A DNA stretch of 64,000 nucleotides from NCBI GenBank assembly GCA_023229435.1, contig JALNZF010000005.1:62001-126000 (forward strand). The letters are read 5' to 3'. The notes under the pieces were generated by a model. That model made no database searches. It was not told the DNA's origin and saw nothing but the letters and a program-made list of their open reading frames with translations. The position numbers and the translations under genes were made by a program. Source of the stretch: Nitrospirota bacterium. GTDB taxonomy: Bacteria > Nitrospirota > UBA9217. Shown here in pieces: positions 44,612-52,296 of the stretch (its first letter is position 1; the number at the start of each line of letters is the position of its first letter).

Positions 44612-46018
44612 ATGAATTTTCCGGCGGAGTATATGATTGCAAACGCTCAAGGCGGCCAGCGGGAGAACGGCAGCTGCAACGTGGATCTCGCGGAGGCCGT
44701 TCTGACGATCTCGCCCGAATCGGGTGCCGGCCTGATGTTTTCCTGGCGCGATATCGCGGAGCTGAAAGCCGCTGATTACAAAGTGTTCCTCACTTCGCTT
44801 TCCGGCGACCGGGTTGAATTCTCTTCCCTGGGTTATCAGTACGAGGACTTCTTGCGGATCGCTTCGGCCTTACGGAACAAAATGCTCATCAAGGACTCCC
44901 TCCTGGATGAGCCGCTTAAAAAATCGCAGATAGAGGCGCACTATAGCTTTCAAGACGCCGCGGGCATCGAGAAGGCGCAGGGACAATGCGAACTGCGGAT
45001 CTATGAAACGGCCCTCCTGCTGGTCCCGGACGGGGCCGGGATGAAAAGGTTTTCCTTCCGTGATGCCGCGGGCGTTCAAGCGGGGGACCGTGAGTTGTCG
45101 CTGACGCTTGATTCCGGAGAAAAGCTCCTGCTTTCCAAATTCGGCGCGCAATTCGATTACTTCAAGACCCATCTCTCGGAACAGATGAACCAGATGCTTC
45201 TCATGGGGCAGAAACTCCTGAAGTCTATTATGCCCGACCTGGACGGCCTGGCACTGAGAAAGGCTTCGCTGGTCCTGAAAGAAGGCTGGCTCCTGCCGCT
45301 TTCGGAGATCGAAAAAATCTGTCCCGGCTTTTTCGCGCGGTTGGAAAAAACTCTCGGCGCGGACCCGGAGAACAAAAAGGAATTTGCTTTGCTGAAGTCC
45401 CTGAGCAGGCAGGAGCGTATCTGCTTCGGTTTTAAAAAGGGTCTCGGGGGCGGCGCTTCAGAAGATTATTTCCTGCTCCTCTTCCCGGTTTACAGCGCGG
45501 ACCCTGCTAAACCGGGCAACGCGGTGGCCATGGAGGCGTTCAGGACTGAACAGGAAAACGAGGTCATCGGGGAGAACGCCGGAAAGCGGGCCACCTATTT
45601 TTTCCGTCTCACCAGCCGGAAGGATTATCCCCTCACAAAAGACATTTCCGGGCTGGACGAAAAAATGACCGCCTTCACGCGGTTTTTCAACGCCGCCATG
45701 AGCGCCGTGAATTTCAGGCGGGCGCCGCTTTTTTTATCCGACTCGAAACTTGAAGAGCCCCGGTATGCGCGTTACCGCGCGGCGGTTGCCAGGATCCCGG
45801 AACTGCGGGCCCTGCGTGATGTATACATAGGCAGGGTCATCCATTCCTCGTCTGAAAGCTGGATCGAGGATATATCGAACCTGCTCGCGTTCAACATTCA
45901 TTCCAACGACGACCGCGCCAAATGGCTCAAGAGCCAGCTTCCGGACGCTGCGGAGGAAAAAATAGACAATGAGGAACTGCTTGAGGAACAAGCCGTTCCC
46001 GGACAGGAGAAAAAATAA
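44612..46018 (+). CDS. Uncharacterised protein with internally duplicated N-terminal domain
   Basis: 468 residues, no signal peptide or membrane helix. Residues about 17-97 and 118-205 share a repeated pattern (C..xL.E..L.I.P..GAG..FSWRD/FSFRDIA.l.A.D....LT..SG....S..G.Q...F), suggesting two copies of one beta-rich domain, possibly PH-like. The C-terminal half (about 215-450) has no recognised motif; a glutamate-rich tail ends it. The start is one base after the lipoprotein stop and the end overlaps the next gene (TAATG), so it is translationally coupled. Probably cytoplasmic; I do not recognise a family. Confidence 0.75.
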   Translation: MNFPAEYMIANAQGGQRENGSCNVDLAEAVLTISPESGAGLMFSWRDIAELKAADYKVFLTSLSGDRVEFSSLGYQYEDFLRIASALRNKMLIKDSLLDEPLKKSQIEAHYSFQDAAGIEKAQGQCELRIYETALLLVPDGAGMKRFSFRDAAGVQAGDRELSLTLDSGEKLLLSKFGAQFDYFKTHLSEQMNQMLLMGQKLLKSIMPDLDGLALRKASLVLKEGWLLPLSEIEKICPGFFARLEKTLGADPENKKEFALLKSLSRQERICFGFKKGLGGGASEDYFLLLFPVYSADPAKPGNAVAMEAFRTEQENEVIGENAGKRATYFFRLTSRKDYPLTKDISGLDEKMTAFTRFFNAAMSAVNFRRAPLFLSDSKLEEPRYARYRAAVARIPELRALRDVYIGRVIHSSSESWIEDISNLLAFNIHSNDDRAKWLKSQLPDAAEEKIDNEELLEEQAVPGQEKK

Positions 46019-46347
46019 TGGCCGGCTACAAACATCCCTGCCGCTATTGCGACAAGCTCATCTCTGCGGATGCAAATGTCTGCCCTTTTTGCGGCAAGAT
46101 CAGGCCGCTCGGCTCGTTCAGGTGTCCCAAATGCCAGAGCCCGATCCAGAAAGACTGGAAAAAATGCGAGCACTGCGGGCTTTCCCTCGAGACAACCTGC
46201 CCGCAGTGCGCTAAAACGGTTTTTTTCGGTGATTACTGCGGAAGCTGCGGCGCGCGGCTGGCCATGGCCTGTCCCAATCGGAAATGCGGGTTCGAACAGC
46301 CGCCGATCGGCGAAAAATGCGTAAAATGCGGTTCTCAATTAAAATAA
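46018..46347 (+). CDS. Multi-zinc-ribbon protein
   Basis: 109 residues holding eight CxxC-type knuckles (CRYC, CPFC, CPKC, CEHC, CPQC, CGSC, CPNRKC, CVKC), enough for four zinc ribbons over nearly the whole length. The start ATG overlaps the stop of the preceding gene. Such proteins act as zinc-dependent adaptors; no catalytic domain is present. The next gene also ends in zinc ribbons. Confidence 0.85.
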   Translation: MAGYKHPCRYCDKLISADANVCPFCGKIRPLGSFRCPKCQSPIQKDWKKCEHCGLSLETTCPQCAKTVFFGDYCGSCGARLAMACPNRKCGFEQPPIGEKCVKCGSQLK

Positions 46348-46365
46348 TCGGAGGAGGATATTCTT

Positions 46366-47031
46366 ATGGCGCTTCAGCCCTTCACGGAAAACTTTAGCGA
46401 CAACAGCACGGAGGCGGGTTTTCAATGTATTTTTTTCTGCGACCTGTGCAGGGACGGCTACAAGACCAGGTTCATTGAATCCAAGACGTACAAGAAAAAA
46501 GGTCTTTTCAGGATGCTGGGCAGCGCGGCCAGTTTGATAGGCGATCTGACCGGTCATTCCGGACTGGGCTATAATGTGGAGCGCGGCGCGGACACCATTT
46601 CAGCCAGGTTTACCGGGATGTCGCCCGAGTGGCATAAGGAACACGAGGCGGCTTTTGAGCTGGCTCAGAACGAGGCCAAGGAGCATTTCCACCGCTGTCC
46701 CAAGTGCAGAAAATATGTCTGCGAAAGCGATTGGAACGAACAGGAAGGCCTTTGCGTCGGAGACGCGCCGAGGATGAATGTGGAAGTGGCTGCGGCAAAA
46801 GCCGGAAAGATGGTCAAGGACATACAATCCGCCGCCGAAGCCACGACGGTTTTCACGGGCAAGATAGAAAGCAAACAGACCATCTGTCCCCAGTGCAACA
46901 AGCCGGCCGGCGAAGGTAAATTCTGCGGAAACTGCGGCGCAACGCTTGCCATAATGAAATGTCCCAAATGCGGCGCCGGGAACCAGTCCGCGGTCAGGTT
47001 CTGCGGGGAATGCGGCACTAACCTGAAATAA
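46366..47031 (+). CDS. Uncharacterised protein with C-terminal double zinc ribbon
   Basis: 221 residues; ATG with GGAGGA upstream. An N-terminal domain with CDLC (about 25-28) and HRCPKCRKYVC (about 109-119) is followed by a helical linker. Two zinc ribbons (CPQC...CGNC and CPKC...CGEC) fill the last ~50 residues. The C-terminal pair resembles the preceding protein. Last gene of the four-gene operon; function unknown. Confidence 0.8.
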   Translation: MALQPFTENFSDNSTEAGFQCIFFCDLCRDGYKTRFIESKTYKKKGLFRMLGSAASLIGDLTGHSGLGYNVERGADTISARFTGMSPEWHKEHEAAFELAQNEAKEHFHRCPKCRKYVCESDWNEQEGLCVGDAPRMNVEVAAAKAGKMVKDIQSAAEATTVFTGKIESKQTICPQCNKPAGEGKFCGNCGATLAIMKCPKCGAGNQSAVRFCGECGTNLK

Positions 47032-47083
47032 CGACGTGCAGATGTCAAGGGAGCAGCCTTGAAACATCTTGTAAGTCTTTTCC

Positions 47084-47210
47084 CGTCATTCCCGCCCCTG
47101 CGTACGTCATGCTGGGGCAGGCTCCAGCGGGAATTCAGGATTTTCAAGATATCACTGGATCCCCGTTCCCTGCTTACTTCCTGCTGGGACAAGTTTCACG
47201 GGGATGACGA
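47084..47210. repeat. GTCATTCCCGCC...GGATCCCCG...GGGGATGACG intergenic repeat cluster
   Basis: Two inverted units of the GGATTCCCG/CGGGAATGAC family: GTCATTCCCGCCCCTG...CAGCGGGAATTCAGG, then CTGGATCCCCG...CACGGGGATGACG. It lies between the zinc-ribbon operon and the hydrogenase locus. Confidence 0.7.
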
Positions 47211-47657
47211 ATTATGCTGCAAAAGAGGACTTTTTCACAACCTGATCAGAGTTGACCCTGATAAAGATTTCATAATCCAGAAGCTCCCGCAATTGAACGC
47301 TCTTCGGCATCTTACGCTCTGTATCGTTCCGTTGACTTTCGCGGCGCCCCCTTCCACTCCGTCGCCGTCTGAAACATTCTAACAGGGAGGCATCTCTCGA
47401 TCTTTACCGTCATTATGGAAAAACCCCGATTGTAAATTTTTTTGTCGGCGGCAGTTACGACGGAGCCGGGAAAATAATTTTTATTCCATAGAATACCGAA
47501 GTCTTAGCCAAAATTTTTCAAAATATGATAAGATTATGGTTGTGTAAACATCATTCAAGGATGCATTGTCGGCTATCAGCTTGTTCTCAGGGATAATTGC
47601 TGATAAGGGAAAACCGGGTGCGTCTCATTTTTAAATCCATTCCAATGACAATCACGT
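47211..47657. other. Gene-free region upstream of the hydrogenase operon
   Basis: AT-rich spacer with no coding signal. It should hold the promoter of the FdhF-like/hydrogenase operon. I looked for sigma-54 boxes (GGCAC-N5-TTGC) and found none convincing; a weak TAAGAT -10-like sequence occurs at about 47529. Confidence 0.4.
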
Positions 47658-49685
47658 ATGGCGCATAAGCTTACAACCTGCACCTTCTGCGGAGTCGGTT
47701 GCGGTCTCTACCTTGAGACTTCGGGCAACCGTGTGGTGGGAGTCTCTCCCAGCATGTCGCACCCGGCGAATGAAGGAAGGATCTGCGTGCGCGGCTGGCA
47801 CGTCCACGAGGTCATTGACGCGCCGGACCGTTTGAAGAAGCCGTTGCTCAGAAAAAATGGCGCGCTCCAGGAAGTGAGCTGGGATGAAGCGTTCGGTTTC
47901 ATTGTTACACGCCTGAAGGAGATCCGCGATGCACACGGCCCCGATTCGATCGCGTTCCTGAATTCCCCCCGCTGTTCGAACGAGGAGTCCTATTTGCTCC
48001 AGAAATTCGCCCGCGCCGTCATCAAGACCAATAATGTGGACCACGGCGCAGGCGTCTACAGCAATTACTCGCTCAATGTACTGCTCAAGATGATCGGCGT
48101 ACCGGCCACCACCAACTCCATCCAGGAGCTGGGCCATAGCGACGTTATCATCGTGAACGGCGTTGACCTGGGCCGGCAGTTGCCGACGATCGGGGGGGCG
48201 GTCATCCGGGCCAAGCTGAAGGGCGCCATGCTCATCGTCATCGATACGCGCCGTCACCGCGTGGCCGAAAACGCCGACCTGTTCCTGCAGCACAAGCCCG
48301 GCACCGAGACGCTGCTCTACGGCGCCATGGCGAAAGTGATCGTCGATCATGGCCTGATGGACCTGCCGTTCATCAAGGCGCACTGCCGGGGCTACGACGC
48401 GTTTCTCGCAACCGCGAACAACTGCGATTTGCTGGCGACCGCGGAGATCTGTGGTGTGCCTGCAGAACAGATAGAAGCCGCCGCCCTCGCCTATGGGCGG
48501 GCCGGGGCCGCGGCGATCCTCTATTCCACGGGTATCGAGGCGGGCGATGCGGACTCCATCGAGGCCATGGTGAATCTGTGTTTGCTGTGCGGTCAGCTCG
48601 GCAGGGAAGGCGCCGGCATCTTCAGTCTGACCGAACATAACAACCTCCAGGGCGTGTGCGACATGGGAATGCTGCCGGACCGCTTGCCGGGGTACGTTTC
48701 GATATCAAACGATGCAGCACGCGGGAAAATCGAATCGCTTTGGAATACCGTTCTCCCTGCCAAACGCGGGATGACGGCGAATTGGACGCTCTCTCACCGC
48801 GGCAACGGCGCCGTGCGGGCCGTCTGGCTCTGCCGGTATGACCCCGTGAGCACCGCTTTTATCAGCGGGGCGGCGCGGTCGCTTCAGCAGTGCGAACTGG
48901 TCGTCATGCAGCACCTGTTCCTGACACCGACGGCCGACTATGCCCATGTGGTGCTGCCGACGACCATCTTCGGCGAGGAGCGCGTCACGTTCACCAATAC
49001 GGAACGGCGCATCCAAATTGCCGATCAGGTCATTGTCCCGCCGCCCGGGATCGATCCCGCCTGGCATCAGCTTACGATGGTGGCCCGGGCCATGGGTGCG
49101 GACTGGCAGTACGATTCGGCCGCCGATGTAATGGATGAGATCGGCACGGTGGTTCCGTTCTACAGCGGGGCGAACTACGATAATCTCTCCCATGACTACG
49201 GCCGTCAGTGGCCCTGTACCCGGGAGCATCCCATGGGAACGCAGTTCCTGTTCGCGCCGGGCCATCCCCCCCAGACCTTCACGTTTGTTCCCATCGAGAA
49301 AGACCCCCAGCCCGTGACAACGACCGAGGAGTTTCCGCTCACGCTGGTCTTTGGCCATTCGCTCTATTACTGGCACCAGAACGTGCTGATCAGGCACAGT
49401 GAGACGCTCAAGCGCGAGTATCGCATGCTGCTGCTCGACTACCCGGACGGGTTCGTCGAGATCAACACGGACGACGCAAAGCGGTTCAACATCCGCGACG
49501 GCGAAAAGATCCGACTTCGCACAACCAGGGGCACTTCGACAACAGCGGCGCGGGTCACCCGGGAAGTGCTGAGCGGCACCGTGTATGTGCCGTACTTCGT
49601 GAGCCAGGTCATGCAGCAGCTTCAGGGCGTTCCAGAACAAAGCATCCAGTTGCTTCCGGTCCGCGTGGAAAGGGAGACCGCATGA
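47658..49685 (+). CDS. Formate dehydrogenase H-like molybdopterin oxidoreductase lacking the Sec/Cys ligand
   Basis: 675 residues, bis-MGD oxidoreductase fold. The N-terminal 4Fe-4S motif is intact (C8, C11, C15, C43), and the NNxQGxCDMGxLP and late TNTERRIQ segments match FdhF-type enzymes. The active site does not match: Tyr (Y134, codon TAC at 48057-48059) where FdhF has Sec140/Cys, Ser135 where it has His141, and Thr325 where it has Arg333; the Lys after the last cluster Cys is Arg. Formate oxidation is therefore doubtful. Its stop overlaps the HydB-like gene by 4 bp. It may be a structural or electron-transfer subunit of the hydrogenase complex, or act on another substrate. Confidence 0.85.
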   Translation: MAHKLTTCTFCGVGCGLYLETSGNRVVGVSPSMSHPANEGRICVRGWHVHEVIDAPDRLKKPLLRKNGALQEVSWDEAFGFIVTRLKEIRDAHGPDSIAFLNSPRCSNEESYLLQKFARAVIKTNNVDHGAGVYSNYSLNVLLKMIGVPATTNSIQELGHSDVIIVNGVDLGRQLPTIGGAVIRAKLKGAMLIVIDTRRHRVAENADLFLQHKPGTETLLYGAMAKVIVDHGLMDLPFIKAHCRGYDAFLATANNCDLLATAEICGVPAEQIEAAALAYGRAGAAAILYSTGIEAGDADSIEAMVNLCLLCGQLGREGAGIFSLTEHNNLQGVCDMGMLPDRLPGYVSISNDAARGKIESLWNTVLPAKRGMTANWTLSHRGNGAVRAVWLCRYDPVSTAFISGAARSLQQCELVVMQHLFLTPTADYAHVVLPTTIFGEERVTFTNTERRIQIADQVIVPPPGIDPAWHQLTMVARAMGADWQYDSAADVMDEIGTVVPFYSGANYDNLSHDYGRQWPCTREHPMGTQFLFAPGHPPQTFTFVPIEKDPQPVTTTEEFPLTLVFGHSLYYWHQNVLIRHSETLKREYRMLLLDYPDGFVEINTDDAKRFNIRDGEKIRLRTTRGTSTTAARVTREVLSGTVYVPYFVSQVMQQLQGVPEQSIQLLPVRVERETA

Positions 49686-50761
49686 AGGCCCGCATCATCG
49701 ACCGGGCAGACGTGCTGAAGATCGCGGACCTGCTCAGCGGGCAGGGCTATGATGTCATTGCGCCGTTCCGGGGACGCGGTCGCGACACGTTCTTCGAGTC
49801 CATCACTGACGAGAACCGGGAGCGCTTCGAGATCCATCTGCCCAATCCGTACTATCCGCCGAAGCGCTTTGTGTTTCCACATATGGAGCGACTGCTCACG
49901 GTACGCAAAAGTAACGGCGACCTCCTGATAGAGCCGACGTACCGGGAATCGAAACGCGCCCTCTTCGGGATCCGTTCCTGCGACGTGGCCGGCATCTATC
50001 ACCTCGACCGGTTCTATCTGGGCCGCGACTACCGCGATATCTATTACGAGAAACGCCGCCAGAACCTGTTCCTCGTGAACGTTGTCTGCACCAATCCCGG
50101 GGAGGACATTAATAACGAATGTTTCTGCATGTGCGCGGACACCGGCCCGGCCGCGCGGGACCATTTTGACCTGCAGCTCATGGATTTGGGAGACGAATTC
50201 ATGGTTGTCGCGGGAACGCCGGCAGGCGAGGCGCTGTTCGCGGACAGCATCTTCAAACGAGGCGCTGAAGCCCACCGTGAGAAGCGCATCGCCATCCTGA
50301 ACGAGGTGAGAAGACATTTCAAAAACACGACAAGCTGGTTCTCTGCGACCGTCCGGTACGTGTCCCAGGGCAAGATTCTCGATAAGACCTGGGAGGAGAT
50401 CGGCAACCGGTGCCTTGAGTGCGGGGGCTGCACGTACGTGTGCCCCGCCTGCACCTGTTTCACGGTCTCCGATCACCAGACAGGGCCTGATGAGATCGAA
50501 CGCGTTCGCATCTGGGACTCGTGCGCCCTTGCAGGGTTCACGCGCATGGCCGGCGGCCACAATCCGCGCCGCGCCATTCACGACCGCCGCAACCGACGGT
50601 TCTTCCGGAAGCTGGCGCACTATTTTATTCAGCGGGAGCTTTCAATGGCCTGCGTCGGATGCGGGCGGTGCGCCGCCGTGTGCCACGGGGACGTGGGGAT
50701 GCCGAACGTGGTCGAGATGATACGCCGGGCAACAACGGAGTCTGATACCCATGCCGACTGA
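49682..50761 (+). CDS. HydB-like 4Fe-4S electron-transfer subunit
   Basis: 359 residues, resembling the beta subunit of sulfhydrogenases and anaerobic sulfite reductase subunit A. The C-terminal half has two 4Fe-4S motifs: C244/C247/C250/C254 and C324/C327/C330/C334. Additional cysteines (C100, C136, C147, C149, C151) may bind another cluster. It should relay electrons between the flavin subunit and its partners. Overlaps of 4 bp with the FdhF-like gene and 11 bp with the HydG-like gene imply coupled translation and a stable module. Confidence 0.9.
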   Translation: MKARIIDRADVLKIADLLSGQGYDVIAPFRGRGRDTFFESITDENRERFEIHLPNPYYPPKRFVFPHMERLLTVRKSNGDLLIEPTYRESKRALFGIRSCDVAGIYHLDRFYLGRDYRDIYYEKRRQNLFLVNVVCTNPGEDINNECFCMCADTGPAARDHFDLQLMDLGDEFMVVAGTPAGEALFADSIFKRGAEAHREKRIAILNEVRRHFKNTTSWFSATVRYVSQGKILDKTWEEIGNRCLECGGCTYVCPACTCFTVSDHQTGPDEIERVRIWDSCALAGFTRMAGGHNPRRAIHDRRNRRFFRKLAHYFIQRELSMACVGCGRCAAVCHGDVGMPNVVEMIRRATTESDTHAD

Positions 50762-51596
50762 GAACATCTATCTGCCGAAGACCGCGGTCCTGGACCGGGT
50801 GAAGGACGAGATCGCCGAGGTCAAGACGTTTTACTGGCACTTCGAGGACGAGACGGCGCAGAAGGCCTTTAAAAAATTCCGTCCCGGCCAGTTCGCCCAG
50901 GTCTCCCTCTTTGGTGTGGGCGAATTTCCAACGTCGTTGCCGCCGAGTCCCACGGAGGACCAGACCTTCTTCACGGTCCGTTCCGTGGGCAGTTGCACTT
51001 CGGCGCTCCACCGGTTGAAACCTGGCGACAAGTTCGGCGTGCGCGGCCCCTACGGCAACGGGTTCCCGATGGAAGCTTATTATGGTAAGAACCTTGTGTT
51101 TGTTGCCGGCGGCATCGGGTTGATCCCGCTTCGCTCCTGTATCGTGTACGCGCTCAATAACCGCGATAAATACGGACGCATCCAGATCTATTGCGGCTCG
51201 AAAACACCGAACGAGCTGATGTATGTGGCCAACCTTCGCGAATGGGAACAGGCAGCGGGCATCGAATGCCTGCTCACGGTGGACAGGACATGCCCCACCG
51301 ATGTCTGGACCGGGAACATAGGCGTCGTGGGAAGCCTCTTCAAAAAACCGGGAGTGCAGGTCCCGGTGGACAATACGATCGCCTTTGTGTGCGGTCCGCC
51401 GGTCATGTTCCGGTTTGTGATCAAGGATTTGCTCGATCTGGGTTTCGAGGAGAAGAACATCGTATCGACGCTGGAACGGTACATGAAATGCGGCGTCGGC
51501 AAATGCGGCCATTGCTGCATCGGCGTGGCGTACGTGTGTACGGACGGCCCGGTCTTCACCTATGAACAGATCAAGAAACTGGGAGAGGATATCTGA
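50751..51596 (+). CDS. HydG-like FAD/NAD(P)H-binding subunit with 2Fe-2S cluster
   Basis: 281 residues, ferredoxin-NADP reductase-like. FAD-binding barrel (about 5-105, with FFTVRSVGSCTS in place of the usual RxYS), NAD(P)-binding domain with VAGGIGLIPLRS (about 118-129) and CGPPVM (about 214-219), and a terminal 2Fe-2S motif (C247, C252, C255, C263). It resembles sulfhydrogenase gamma and AsrB. It gives the complex a probable NAD(P)H entry or exit point. Stop overlaps the next start (TGATG). Confidence 0.92.
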   Translation: MPTENIYLPKTAVLDRVKDEIAEVKTFYWHFEDETAQKAFKKFRPGQFAQVSLFGVGEFPTSLPPSPTEDQTFFTVRSVGSCTSALHRLKPGDKFGVRGPYGNGFPMEAYYGKNLVFVAGGIGLIPLRSCIVYALNNRDKYGRIQIYCGSKTPNELMYVANLREWEQAAGIECLLTVDRTCPTDVWTGNIGVVGSLFKKPGVQVPVDNTIAFVCGPPVMFRFVIKDLLDLGFEEKNIVSTLERYMKCGVGKCGHCCIGVAYVCTDGPVFTYEQIKKLGEDI

Positions 51597-52174
51597 TGAC
51601 TGACCTTCGTGAACAGCTCCAGCACTGCCTCCGGGGCCGCGTCTGTTTGATGGGTCTCGGCAACGTCGACTACGGCGATGACGGATTCGGCGTGTACCTG
51701 GCGGAATCGATAGCGGCGCGTTTGACCAGGGGCGGCCAGGTTTCTCTCGCCCGCCAGGTGATCAGTGCGGGCATGATGCCTGAACGTTACATCGGCTACG
51801 TAACCGCGAAAGACTTTGATCAGCTGGTGTTTCTTGACGCGGTCGAATGGAGCGGAGCGCCCGGCTCGGTTCTCTTGCTGAATGTGGAGGAATTGACGGC
51901 TCGGTTCCCGCAGATCTCGACGCACAAGATGTCGCTCGGTTTGCTCGCAAAATTGATCAATGGGGGCAAGAGAACGAAGGTATGGTTGCTCGGCGTGCAG
52001 CCGGATTCGCTCAACTCAGAGCGAGGACTCACGACAACGATGCAGACAACGGTTGAACTGCTCAGTGAGTTGGTATGCGAAATATTGATCTCGATGAAAG
52101 AGACAGGGGACCAGGTACCGTATTCAAGCCCTGACATGATTGAACCAACCGCTTTGAATGGCCAGGACGCTTGA
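51596..52174 (+). CDS. Hydrogenase maturation protease (HyaD/HycI family)
   Basis: 192 residues. Family motif GLGNVDYGDDGFG (about 20-32, metal-binding acidic residue inside), a second Asp in FLDAVEW (about 80-86) and a conserved His in STHKMSLG (about 100-107). Such proteases clip the C-terminal peptide of the large [NiFe] subunit after nickel insertion. The HycE-like protein encoded downstream extends about 29 residues beyond its last nickel motif residue (R530 of 559), giving a plausible substrate peptide. Located inside the operon. Confidence 0.9.
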   Translation: MTDLREQLQHCLRGRVCLMGLGNVDYGDDGFGVYLAESIAARLTRGGQVSLARQVISAGMMPERYIGYVTAKDFDQLVFLDAVEWSGAPGSVLLLNVEELTARFPQISTHKMSLGLLAKLINGGKRTKVWLLGVQPDSLNSERGLTTTMQTTVELLSELVCEILISMKETGDQVPYSSPDMIEPTALNGQDA

Positions 52175-52296
52175 TCGTGCCTGTCAGTATGCACCTGTGC
52201 CGGCTTGCAGGCCGATGAAGACCTTTGCGTTCGTTGCGTCTTCCCGGTAATGAATATTTTTTTTGTTGAACCGCCTATCGCAGAGGTGAACGCATA

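Noticed and set aside
48057..48059. Possible selenocysteine codon in the FdhF-like gene
   Set aside because: The codon is TAC, not TGA, and no SECIS-like hairpin is expected after a Tyr codon; the residue is read as tyrosine.
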